A stretch of DNA of 5,753 nucleotides, from contig JACCSV010000175.1 in assembly GCA_013812805.1 (NCBI GenBank), forward strand, positions 1 to 5,753, given 5' to 3'. The notes under the pieces are model-generated. The model made no database searches and was not told the origin of the DNA. It worked only from the letters and a program-made list of their open reading frames with translations. This stretch comes from Sphingomonas sp. GTDB taxonomy: Bacteria > Pseudomonadota > Alphaproteobacteria > Sphingomonadales > Sphingomonadaceae. Of the stretch, positions 1 to 5,753 are shown piece by piece (position 1 is the stretch's first letter; each line of letters opens with the position of its first letter). Position numbers and translations under genes: made by a program.

Positions 1-1004
1 GCACCTTGCTTGCGCCGCCTGCTCCTGCGGAGGCCGAAACGGCGATCTTCGGCCCCGACCTCGCCCAAGTGAAGGGGCAGGAGGTTGCCAAGCGGGCGCT
101 CGAGATCGCGGCAGCCGGCGGTCACAACCTGCTGATGAGCGGCCCGCCTGGAGCCGGCAAGTCGCTGCTCGCCGCCTGCCTGCCGGGCATATTGCCGCCG
201 CTCGAGCCGTCGGAAGCGCTGGAAGTTTCGATGGTCGCCTCAGTTGCAGGCGAGCTCGCGGGCGGAAAGATCCGTCGGCGCCGCCCGTTTCGCTCGCCGC
301 ACCATTCCGCCTCGATGCCGGCGCTGGTCGGCGGCGGTCTCAAGGTCCGGCCGGGCGAGATTAGCCTTGCCCATCTCGGCGTGCTGTTCCTCGACGAGCT
401 CCCCGAATTCCAGCGCCAGGTGCTCGATTCGCTTCGCCAGCCGCTGGAGACCGGAAGCGTCAGCGTTGCCCGCGCTAACACCCACGTCACCTTCCCGGCG
501 CGGGTGCAGCTGATCGCGGCGATGAATCCGTGCCGCTGCGGGCATCTGGGTGATCCGGCGCTCGCGTGCAGCCGCGCCCCGCGCTGCGCGGCGGACTACC
601 AGGCCCGCGTCTCAGGGCCCTTGCTCGACCGCATCGACCTTCATGTCGAGGTCCCGGGAGTTTCGGCCGCCGACCTGACATTGCCACCGCCGGCCGAGGG
701 CAGCGGCGAGGTCGCCGCTCGGGTCGCGGCGGCGCGGACGGTTCAGTCGCGGCGCTTCAACGACTCGGGCGTACGCACCAATGCCGAGGCCGACGGCGAG
801 CTGCTGGACCGGGTTGCGACCCCGGACGAGCCGGGCCGCAAGCTGCTCGCCGATGCGGCCGCGGCGATGCGGCTGTCGGCTCGCGGCTTTCATCGTGTCC
901 TCAGGGTTTCGCGCACCATCGCTGACCTTGCGGGCACCGAGCAGGTCGGCCGAATCCATGTTGCCGAAGCTTTGAGCTATCGCCGGCAAGCCCCGCGCAA
1001 TTGA
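1..1004 (+). CDS. comM: YifB/ComM-family Mg-chelatase-like AAA+ ATPase, C-terminal part
   Basis: Partial gene: the frame is already open at the left edge and ends at TGA 1002-1004, giving about 333 residues of a family usually near 500, so the N-terminal third lies outside. Counting from the codon at position 6, Walker A GPPGAGKS is at residues 46-53, the family signature RSPHHSAS at 96-103 and Walker B LFLDE at 127-131. A cluster of four cysteines (176, 178, 188, 194), opening with MNPCRCG, is the putative metal-binding insert of this family. An arginine-finger region GPLLDRID follows, then the C-terminal Mg-chelatase-type helical domain. In naturally competent bacteria ComM is a hexameric helicase that promotes branch migration during integration of incoming DNA. 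Whether this host is competent cannot be told from the window. It is not a true magnesium chelatase subunit despite the shared fold. All visible motifs look intact. Confidence 0.95.
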   Translation, partial: TLLAPPAPAEAETAIFGPDLAQVKGQEVAKRALEIAAAGGHNLLMSGPPGAGKSLLAACLPGILPPLEPSEALEVSMVASVAGELAGGKIRRRRPFRSPHHSASMPALVGGGLKVRPGEISLAHLGVLFLDELPEFQRQVLDSLRQPLETGSVSVARANTHVTFPARVQLIAAMNPCRCGHLGDPALACSRAPRCAADYQARVSGPLLDRIDLHVEVPGVSAADLTLPPPAEGSGEVAARVAAARTVQSRRFNDSGVRTNAEADGELLDRVATPDEPGRKLLADAAAAMRLSARGFHRVLRVSRTIADLAGTEQVGRIHVAEALSYRRQAPRN

Positions 1005-1029
1005 TTGGGCGCCGCGGCTCGCCTACCTA
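1001..1029 (+). promoter_or_regulatory. Candidate promoter of tRNA-Leu
   Basis: TTGATT at 1001-1006 (four of six to the sigma70 -35 consensus) is followed after exactly 17 bases by TACCTA at 1024-1029, a weak -10. Transcription would start near 1036, giving a leader of about 8 bases before the tRNA at 1044. The -35 box overlaps the stop codon of the ATPase gene. The spacing is ideal but the -10 match is poor, so this is tentative. Confidence 0.3.
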
Positions 1030-1043
1030 GTCGGCTCGCCCGG

Positions 1044-1128
1044 GCCCCCGTGGCGGAATGGTAGACGCGCTCGACTCAAAATCGAGTTCTTAACCGGAGT
1101 GTCGGTTCGAGTCCGACCGGGGGCACCA
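1044..1128 (+). tRNA. tRNA-Leu (anticodon CAA)
   Basis: The 85-base gene folds as a class II tRNA. The acceptor strands GCCCCCG (1044-1050) and CGGGGGC (1118-1124) pair perfectly, followed by discriminator A and an encoded CCA (1126-1128). The anticodon stem CTCGA/TCGAG encloses loop CTCAAAA with anticodon CAA at 1077-1079, reading UUG. A long variable arm of about 14 bases (1087-1100) and the T arm GTCGG-TTCGAGT-CCGAC (1101-1117) complete it. Discriminator A and the long variable arm are as expected for leucine. It lies between the comM and AI-2E genes, on the same strand. Confidence 0.97.
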
Positions 1129-1150
1129 GCACTTCCGTGATTTCTCGCGC

Positions 1151-1179
1151 CAAGGCCGCTGGCGGGGTCTCAAGGCCGC
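1151..1179 (+). repeat. Short direct repeat before the AI-2E gene
   Basis: CAAGGCCGC occurs exactly twice, at 1151-1159 and 1171-1179, with a 20-base period, in the short gap between tRNA-Leu and the ATG at 1184. The gap 1129-1183 otherwise holds no gene and no convincing terminator. It may be chance in GC-rich sequence. Confidence 0.35.
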
Positions 1180-1183
1180 AGCT

Positions 1184-2395
1184 ATGGTGCGGCTCATGGA
1201 CGCGCAGACCAAGAAGCAGCGGAAGGACAGGGTCGACGCCCACGAGCTAGCGGAGGCGTTCACCGCCAAGCGTGACCGGCTGCTTGCGGCACTGACCCTG
1301 ATCGCCGGCGCCGGCCTCCTGATCGCGCTTCCCTTCGCGCTCCGTGCGGGTGCGGAGTTCTTCCTGCCGGTGACTGCGGCCCTGGTCATCGCCATCGCCC
1401 TCGTGCCGATGCTCGAATGGTTCGAGCGCCACAGGATCCCGTCGGCTGCAGCGGCAGCGCTGTGCGTCGTACTGTTCCTCACCGTGATGATCTTCGCAAT
1501 CGGCTCGATCGTCCTTCCGGCGATCGACTGGGTGGCCCTGGTGCCGCAACGGATCGACGCCATTCGAACGGCGATGGAGCCGCTGCTCAATCTCTATCAA
1601 AACCTCGATCGCTTCATCACCCAGACGTTGTCTCAAATGGGATCGCCGGCGGATGACAGCCGAACCGTGCGGATCGAGACCCCCAATTCGATGATGGGGC
1701 TTTTGACCGCCTCCGCGCCGCACGCGATGATCCAGCTGTTCTTCGCGCTTCTGGTGATCTTTTTCTTCCTGTCGGGCTGGACGGCGATGCGGAAGAATAC
1801 GATCGTCAGCCGCGGCAGCTTCGAAGGCGCCCTGACGACTGCACGGGTGATCCAGCAAGTGGTTGGTTCGACCTCCACCTATCTCGGCACGATCACCCTC
1901 ATCAATATTTCGCTCGGCGCGCTCACCGCGCTGATCCTGTGGCAGCTTGGAATGACTTCGCCGCTGATGTGGGGCGGCATAGTCGCGGTTCTTAACTATA
2001 TCCCTTACCTGGGTCCGATCGCTTCGGCCGCGTTGCTGTTCTTGGGTGGCCTGATGGTCTTCCAGGACGCCTGGGCGGCCCTGTTGCCACCTTTGGTGTT
2101 CGTGTCGCTGCACATGGTCGAGGCCAATCTGATCACGCCGATGATCATCGGGCGCAGGCTGACGATCAACCCGCTGGCGATCCTCGTTTCGCTGAGCTTC
2201 TGGGCGTGGGTCTGGGGGACGACCGGCGCCCTGCTCGCGGTTCCGCTGCTGATCATCATGAAGCAGGTGTTTTCCGCGGCCGGCACCCCCGATATCGCTG
2301 GATTCCTGTTCGAGCACGGGACTTTGACCCACGTCGGCGAAGAGGAGGAAGACGACGAGCCCGTCGTTGTTGACAGTGAAAAGGGGCTCACCTAG
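1184..2395 (+). CDS. AI-2E (PerM-like) family membrane transporter
   Basis: The 403-residue polytopic inner-membrane protein matches the AI-2E/UPF0118 family in length and layout. Hydrophobic segments lie near residues 34-53, 59-77, 87-111 and 180-198, with several more between 231 and 360. The hydrophilic stretch 115-178 between the third and fourth is the family's extramembrane loop. The conserved NYIPYLGP is at 271-278, and the typical LITPMIIGRRLTINP stretch lies at 316-330. The protein ends in a strongly acidic tail with EEEEDDE. Family members have been linked to autoinducer-2 export (E. coli TqsA) or to sodium/proton exchange. The substrate here cannot be inferred, so the family name should not be read as proof of quorum sensing. 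The start is ATG 1184, with an in-frame ATG at 1196 as an alternative; neither has a strong ribosome binding site. It stands alone between two tRNA genes. Confidence 0.93.
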   Translation: MVRLMDAQTKKQRKDRVDAHELAEAFTAKRDRLLAALTLIAGAGLLIALPFALRAGAEFFLPVTAALVIAIALVPMLEWFERHRIPSAAAAALCVVLFLTVMIFAIGSIVLPAIDWVALVPQRIDAIRTAMEPLLNLYQNLDRFITQTLSQMGSPADDSRTVRIETPNSMMGLLTASAPHAMIQLFFALLVIFFFLSGWTAMRKNTIVSRGSFEGALTTARVIQQVVGSTSTYLGTITLINISLGALTALILWQLGMTSPLMWGGIVAVLNYIPYLGPIASAALLFLGGLMVFQDAWAALLPPLVFVSLHMVEANLITPMIIGRRLTINPLAILVSLSFWAWVWGTTGALLAVPLLIIMKQVFSAAGTPDIAGFLFEHGTLTHVGEEEEDDEPVVVDSEKGLT

Positions 2396-2398
2396 GTC
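2370..2398 (+). promoter_or_regulatory. Candidate promoter of tRNA-Asp
   Basis: A perfect -35 consensus TTGACA lies at 2370-2375, inside the last codons of the AI-2E gene. After 17 bases comes TAGGTC (2393-2398), a poor -10 that includes the TAG stop codon. The start would be near 2405, about 11 bases before the mature tRNA. The perfect -35 and its placement directly before a tRNA support the call; the weak -10 counts against it. Confidence 0.4.
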
Positions 2399-2402
2399 GC
2401 CC

Positions 2403-2503
<101 letters not shown>

Positions 2504-2552
2504 AATCGGCAGTTTTGGCGAATCGCTCAAGCTGCGGTAACCATCACCCGGG

Positions 2553-3647
2553 ATGAGGGGAGATGATGCCTACGCGGTGCTCGGGCTTTGGCCAGGAGCG
2601 GGGCGCGCCGAGATCGACCAGGCCTATCGCCGGCTGATCAAGCGCTATCATCCTGATTATGCAGGCGGCGACGCGAACCGGGCCGCCGAGATCAATCGTG
2701 CTTACTCGCTGCTTCGATCTGTCGTCCGGGCAGCGCCGCCCCGACCGCCGCCATCGGCGGCAATGCAGCCGTTGCCTTATCCGCGATCCTCGTCGAAATC
2801 GCCGGCGCTGGCACTCGGCGTTGCAGTGGTCGTGGCGGCGGCGGTGCTGGTCTGGAGCGCGGTGCCGACGGACACACGGTCCTGGTCGCGATTTGCAACG
2901 CCCGACACCGAATCTCCCTTCACTGATAGCCCCACCGTTCGCGCTTCGGGCGCGAGCCTCAGCCTCGACGAACCACTGGCCACAGAACTGATCGAAAGCT
3001 CAGTTGATGACGCGATGCGGCTCCACGCCGGCGGCGACCCTGCACAGGCTGCTCAGCTCAGCCGCGACTGCCTGCGCCGCCTGGGCACCAATCCCAGCGT
3101 GCAGCTGTTCGACTCCTGCGCCGCTTATGACGAAGCGATTGCGATCCTCGGTGTCGACAATCCGGCGTTCGAATCGGGCGCGTTCAACCCCTCGGCAGTT
3201 ACCGCTCGCCAAGTTGGTGCAGCGCGCCTGATTTCGGCTGATTATTTTGAGGCGGAGTCGCGGCTCCAGCAGATTCGCTCTCGAGTGCACCTGGTTCTGC
3301 TTCCGCGAATTCCGTACGTGCGCCGCGCCGTCGAGGAGCGAATGCCGGTAATCCCCCCCAGTCCGAGGATCGCAGAAGCTCCGGCAGTGAGGCCGGCCAT
3401 CCCGCCGCGGGCCGAGACCGGCCCGGCCGGGGTTCGAGTCAGTGTCGCCAGGCCGGCGCCACAGGCTGTTCGCCGGGTAAGTGTGCAGCAGCGCCCGGCT
3501 CCGCAGCCACGGCGCGCGTTACCACCACCGGCGCGGAGCGCTACTCCGCCGCCCCCGGCGCGATCGACCCAGACGCGACCAGTTCCCGAATGGCAGAAGC
3601 CGATCAAGCCGACCTGGCAACGGCCGCTGGCGCCAGCGAATGATTAG
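2553..3647 (+). CDS. J-domain protein with a single membrane anchor and proline-rich tail
   Basis: The 364-residue protein begins with a J domain (residues about 4-56) carrying the HPD tripeptide at 33-35. HPD is the motif that stimulates ATP hydrolysis by the Hsp70 chaperone DnaK, and the helix with the YRRLIKRYHPD motif is well preserved. A proline-rich linker (62-77) leads to one hydrophobic helix at about 84-104. Residues about 140-275 form a predicted helical domain of unknown function with two cysteines, C173 and C189. Residues 280-364 are rich in Pro, Arg and Ala and probably disordered. The J domain must meet DnaK in the cytoplasm, so the C-terminal part is inferred to be periplasmic (N-in, C-out). 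There is no G/F region or zinc finger, so it is a class C J-protein and not DnaJ itself. The start ATG 2553 has only a weak ribosome binding site. Its client is unknown. It converges on the hydrolase gene. Confidence 0.85.
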   Translation: MRGDDAYAVLGLWPGAGRAEIDQAYRRLIKRYHPDYAGGDANRAAEINRAYSLLRSVVRAAPPRPPPSAAMQPLPYPRSSSKSPALALGVAVVVAAAVLVWSAVPTDTRSWSRFATPDTESPFTDSPTVRASGASLSLDEPLATELIESSVDDAMRLHAGGDPAQAAQLSRDCLRRLGTNPSVQLFDSCAAYDEAIAILGVDNPAFESGAFNPSAVTARQVGAARLISADYFEAESRLQQIRSRVHLVLLPRIPYVRRAVEERMPVIPPSPRIAEAPAVRPAIPPRAETGPAGVRVSVARPAPQAVRRVSVQQRPAPQPRRALPPPARSATPPPPARSTQTRPVPEWQKPIKPTWQRPLAPAND

Positions 3648-3663
3648 TAGCTAGATCAGTCGA

Positions 3664-4752
3664 TCAAAGCGCGTCGCCGGCTTGCTTGGAAGTCTCGCTC
3701 GAAGAGCTGGTGGCCGCGGCTGAGCGGCCCAAAGGTGCCTCGGCGGTCCCTGGCTTGTCCGACAGCGACCAGCGCAGATTGTCCGACGCAGCGACCTTTT
3801 CGACGTATGGTTCGCGAGGCGCCTTTTCGGCGGCTTCGCGGGCCTGGTTGAACTGCACCAAGTTGAAGCGGATTGCGACCCGCCCGGGTTCGGCCTTGGC
3901 CACTTCGGCGCCGGGGATTTCCTCGACCACGGCTTCGGGTGGCACGACCGGGGTCGCCCCCCGCGCTGCAAACGCCGCAAGCGAAATCGTCCGAAGCGTC
4001 GCCGAATCCGGCTCCCGGCGTGCATAGCGCTGGGTAAAGGCGGGCGGACGTCCCCAGCCGCCGTCCCAACGATAGAACAGGTGGGCGCCGATGACGGCGT
4101 TCTTGGCCAAGGTCGGCGCCCAGTAAGGCAGGACGTAATTGGCGTGATAATGAGTGGCCCAGCCGACCGGCGCGTACACGAACCCGCTGAGCGCGGCGTG
4201 GGCAATTCGCCGCGCGCGCGCCCAGCTGGCGGTGCTGGGGCTACGCAGTAGCGAGCCGTCGCAGGTGAAGCTGAACTGGCAGCCCGTTGCCCGCGTCGAT
4301 CCCTGAAAGACCACCGCGCAGACGCTCGACGGGAAGGCAGGATGCCGGACCCGGTTCAAAACGACCTGGGCAACGGCGCGGAGGCCATCGTCGCTTTCGT
4401 TGCCGGCTTCGTAATACGCTGCGCTGGTCAGGCATTCGAGAGCTTGCGAGCGCGTTGCGGTCGACAGGCTGACGGTGCTGAACGGAACGGCGGCCGGATT
4501 GGGGCCGCTCGCCAGCGGAATCTCCTGGTTGAGGGTCAGCGCCTGTTCGGGAGCAACGTCGCGGATCAGCAGCGGCGGCGGCGCCGGAGGGGGTGCCTCG
4601 GCACTCGGGCGAGACAGTCCGTCCAGACCAGGGGTCGACAAGGCAGCGCCCGCTGACGCGACGGTAACCGCCGCGGCGAGCACGCCGAACGCGATCAACT
4701 CGCGCGGGTGTTTGTCCCACAAACGGGCTGTTGAGAGAGGTATCGCGGTCAT
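3664..4752 (-). CDS. SleB-family cell wall hydrolase, membrane-anchored
   Basis: This 362-residue protein carries an SleB/CwlJ-type (Hydrolase_2) peptidoglycan hydrolase domain at about 105-229. The family's probable catalytic glutamate is E115 in AAYYEAGNES. The next helix is typical (LRAVAQVVLNRV, 124-135), as are the later HYHANYVLPYW (201-211) and the final IGAHLFYRW (221-229). A hydrophobic segment at 19-38 is a signal anchor or signal peptide, placing the domain in the periplasm. Residues 49-60 are proline-rich. C145, C158 and C164 could form disulfides. The last 130 residues form a low-complexity tail with no recognised domain. In spore formers the family acts as a cortex-lytic transglycosylase. 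In a non-sporulating Gram-negative it is presumably a wall-remodelling lytic enzyme. ATG 4752 lacks a clear ribosome binding site. It follows the DUF2842 gene by 40 bases and may be co-transcribed or use its own promoter at 4768-4796. Confidence 0.92.
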   Translation of the reverse strand: MTAIPLSTARLWDKHPRELIAFGVLAAAVTVASAGAALSTPGLDGLSRPSAEAPPPAPPPLLIRDVAPEQALTLNQEIPLASGPNPAAVPFSTVSLSTATRSQALECLTSAAYYEAGNESDDGLRAVAQVVLNRVRHPAFPSSVCAVVFQGSTRATGCQFSFTCDGSLLRSPSTASWARARRIAHAALSGFVYAPVGWATHYHANYVLPYWAPTLAKNAVIGAHLFYRWDGGWGRPPAFTQRYARREPDSATLRTISLAAFAARGATPVVPPEAVVEEIPGAEVAKAEPGRVAIRFNLVQFNQAREAAEKAPREPYVEKVAASDNLRWSLSDKPGTAEAPLGRSAAATSSSSETSKQAGDAL

Positions 4753-4767
4753 CGTGGGAGGATCGGT

Positions 4768-4796
4768 GCTATAGCTTCCTGATACGCTTTGTTCAA
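4768..4796 (-). promoter_or_regulatory. Candidate promoter of the cell wall hydrolase gene
   Basis: Read on the minus strand, TTGAAC (4796-4791) and TATAGC (4773-4768) are separated by exactly 17 bases, each matching four of six sigma70 consensus bases. The -35 box overlaps the stop codon of the DUF2842 gene. Transcription would start near 4761, leaving a leader of only about 9 bases before the ATG at 4752, which would explain the missing ribosome binding site. Confidence 0.35.
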
Positions 4797-5020
4797 TGAC
4801 CGCGGCCTGAATGGTCGCGCCAGCGCGCCGTTTCGGCCCATCGGAGCAACGGTTTCAGCGGCACAATCCAGGCGAGGCCGGCAGCCAGGTAGAAGATCGC
4901 CTGGACCAGCACCGGCCAATCTCCGACTATCGGTGCCAGCGACACGACGAGCAGCGCCCACACTGCGATGATCAACAGGATTGCGGCAATCGCCGCCGGT
5001 TTGCGCCACGACGGCTTCAC
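4793..5020 (-). CDS. DUF2842 family small membrane protein
   Basis: A 75-residue protein of unknown function, recognised as DUF2842 by its overall pattern: an N-terminal KPSWRKP, a first transmembrane helix at about 9-28, the motif GDWPVLVQAIFYLAAG, a second helix at about 36-54, and the closing PLKPLLRW-x5-W. The family is typical of alphaproteobacteria. The two-helix hairpin suggests an inner-membrane protein; no catalytic residue is evident. The preferred start is GTG 5020-5018, which overlaps the TGA of the cyclo-ligase gene as GTGA and gives the family's usual N terminus. An in-frame ATG at 5032 would add four residues and lengthen the overlap to 16 bases. Longer readings up to 5119 run through the ligase coding sequence and are implausible. 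The stop/start overlap indicates translational coupling to ygfA. No function is assigned. Confidence 0.85.
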   Translation of the reverse strand: MKPSWRKPAAIAAILLIIAVWALLVVSLAPIVGDWPVLVQAIFYLAAGLAWIVPLKPLLRWAETARWRDHSGRGH

Positions 5021-5643
5021 CGCTTGAACCATTCCAGACGCTCGGGGCTGGCGAACCCGTCGAGAGGTATGTCCCAGGGATCCGCCGGAATGGCGCCCCT
5101 GATCCGCTGGATCGACCATCCCACCCCGACCAGTTTGGCGCCGCCTTTGCGTAAGCGACCGAGCACCCGGTCGTAATGGCCCTTGCCGCGGCCCAGCCGG
5201 TTGCCCTTCGAATCGACGGCGATCAGCGGCACCAGGACAAGGTCAGGCTCCACCGCAGGAGCGGTCAGTTTCGGCTGCAGAATTCCAAACGGCCCCGGCG
5301 ACAGCGGATCGCCCGCAAGGAAACGGAACGGCTTGGCCGGGTTGTGAAAGGCGGGAAAGGCGACGATCGCGCCGACCGAGCGCGCTTCCTCCATCGCCAA
5401 CAGCGGGCTGATCTCGCTTCCCAGCGGCGAATAGCCGCCGACCACCGAGGCGGAGGCGCACACTGCAGTCAGGCGCTCGGCAAGCTTTTGCTCCAGCCGC
5501 GTCTTGGCCGCGTCCCCGACGCTTCGAACGAACGTCTTGCGCGCGTCGAGCGCTGCGATCCGCCGCAATTCCTTGAGCGAGGGCTCAAGCGGCGGCTGGG
5601 GTCCGAACGGGTCGGGAGGGGAGGGGAGTGACGGGACCACCAT
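5017..5643 (-). CDS. ygfA: 5-formyltetrahydrofolate cyclo-ligase
   Basis: This cytoplasmic enzyme uses ATP to convert 5-formyltetrahydrofolate to 5,10-methenyltetrahydrofolate, returning a storage folate to the one-carbon pool. Counted from ATG 5643 (208 residues), YSPLGSE lies at 71-77, a GPFGI substrate-loop motif at 117-121, and the family's PLIAVDSKGNRLG followed by GRGKGHYDR at 139-159. This last is the variant of the usual G-x-G-x-G-YYDR nucleotide/folate motif. Basic residues at 25-40 (KELRRIAALDARK) form the normal N terminus, preceded here by about 20 proline-rich residues. A longer frame from GTG 5673 would add ten residues, but that codon lies in the hairpin of the 6S RNA, so ATG 5643 is preferred. 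No strong ribosome binding site is seen; AGAGGA lies rather far upstream. The gene follows 6S RNA and is coupled to DUF2842. Confidence 0.93.
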   Translation of the reverse strand: MVVPSLPSPPDPFGPQPPLEPSLKELRRIAALDARKTFVRSVGDAAKTRLEQKLAERLTAVCASASVVGGYSPLGSEISPLLAMEEARSVGAIVAFPAFHNPAKPFRFLAGDPLSPGPFGILQPKLTAPAVEPDLVLVPLIAVDSKGNRLGRGKGHYDRVLGRLRKGGAKLVGVGWSIQRIRGAIPADPWDIPLDGFASPERLEWFKR

Positions 5644-5644
5644 G

Positions 5645-5753
5645 GCCGTTTGCCGGAAATCCTCTGACGCCACAAACGTCAGGTGGGAACCATGTGCTTC
5701 GGACCAGGGTCCGGGCAGGGACAGCTCCCTAGGATAATGAATAGCCTCAGGGA
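5645..5753 (-). ncRNA. ssrS: 6S RNA, 3' part (5' end beyond the window)
   Basis: 6S RNA binds the sigma70 holoenzyme by imitating an open promoter and lowers transcription in stationary phase. On the minus strand the visible part begins UCCCUGAGGCUAUUCAU, which lines up with the pRNA-template part of E. coli 6S (CCCCUGAGCCGAUAUUUCAU, from memory). A long arm follows: GGGAGCUGU (5729-5721) pairs with ACAUGGUUCCC (5695-5685), topped by the hairpin CGGAC-CCUG-GUCCG (5713-5700). On the 3' side of the central bubble is a perfect 6-bp hairpin CUGACG/CGUCAG at 5682-5664. By homology with E. coli the 5' end should lie roughly 30 bases outside the window. The 3' end near 5645 is an estimate, because the closing stem's partner is not visible. 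Its place directly upstream of ygfA is the known ssrS-ygfA arrangement. Confidence 0.85.

Noticed and set aside
1090..1590. 166-residue minus-strand reading frame ending in CWCPRSDSNRHSG
   Set aside because: Its end is the antisense translation of the tRNA-Leu gene, a well-known source of false proteins, and the rest is antisense to the AI-2E gene.
1247..2332. 361-residue minus-strand reading frame opposite the AI-2E gene
   Set aside because: Composition is extreme (Arg, Gln, Asp, His) with no domain; it is the mirror of a clear membrane protein gene in GC-rich DNA.
1184..2395. AI-2E family name taken as evidence of a quorum-sensing system
   Set aside because: No luxS, lsr or other signalling gene is present, and the family has members with unrelated transport roles.
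3418..3430. GC-rich palindrome CCGGCCCGGCCGG as a terminator
   Set aside because: It lies inside the Pro/Arg/Ala-rich coding tail of the J-protein with no T-run; explained by codon composition.
4241..4720. 159-residue minus-strand frame overlapping the hydrolase, and similar frames at 3651-4205 and 3656-4069
   Set aside because: Shifted-frame shadows of the hydrolase gene; Arg/Pro/Gly-rich with no recognisable motif, while the overlapped frame has a full enzyme domain.
5176..5631. 151-residue plus-strand frame opposite ygfA
   Set aside because: Antisense to a confidently identified enzyme; Arg/Gln-rich, no motif.
5644..5673. GTG 5673 as the start of the cyclo-ligase
   Set aside because: The codon lies in the loop of a 6S RNA hairpin, adds ten residues with no family similarity, and has no ribosome binding site.

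Overview
The window is GC-rich, gene-dense and bacterial, and most likely comes from an alphaproteobacterium of the sphingomonad type. This rests on gene content: a DUF2842 protein directly behind 5-formyltetrahydrofolate cyclo-ligase, an SleB-like cell wall hydrolase with a C-terminal tail, and a J-domain protein with one membrane anchor. The assignment is an inference, as no search was run. I see no mobile element, CRISPR array or sign of recent transfer.

Plus strand, left half (1-3647): the C-terminal two thirds of a YifB/ComM AAA+ ATPase enters from the left edge. It is followed by tRNA-Leu(CAA), an AI-2E (PerM-like) family membrane protein, tRNA-Asp(GTC) and a J-domain membrane protein. 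Both tRNA genes encode their CCA ends. Each has a candidate promoter overlapping the stop codon of the gene before it, so the tRNAs can be transcribed independently.

Minus strand, right half (5753-3664, read leftwards): the window opens inside a 6S RNA gene (ssrS). It runs into 5-formyltetrahydrofolate cyclo-ligase (ygfA), then a 75-residue DUF2842 membrane protein that shares a GTGA stop/start overlap with ygfA, and then, after 40 bases, an SleB-family cell wall hydrolase with its own candidate promoter. The two halves converge at 3648-3663 with only 16 bases between stop codons and no clear terminator.

The 6S RNA is the most informative find. It is not a coding sequence, it is cut by the window edge, and it decides the start of ygfA: the longer GTG-initiated reading frame begins inside the 3' half of the RNA, so the ATG at 5643 is preferred. 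The ssrS-ygfA pairing is known from E. coli and other proteobacteria. Apart from this the region looks like ordinary core chromosome: DNA uptake/recombination, translation, envelope and one-carbon genes, with several small regulatory details listed in the findings.
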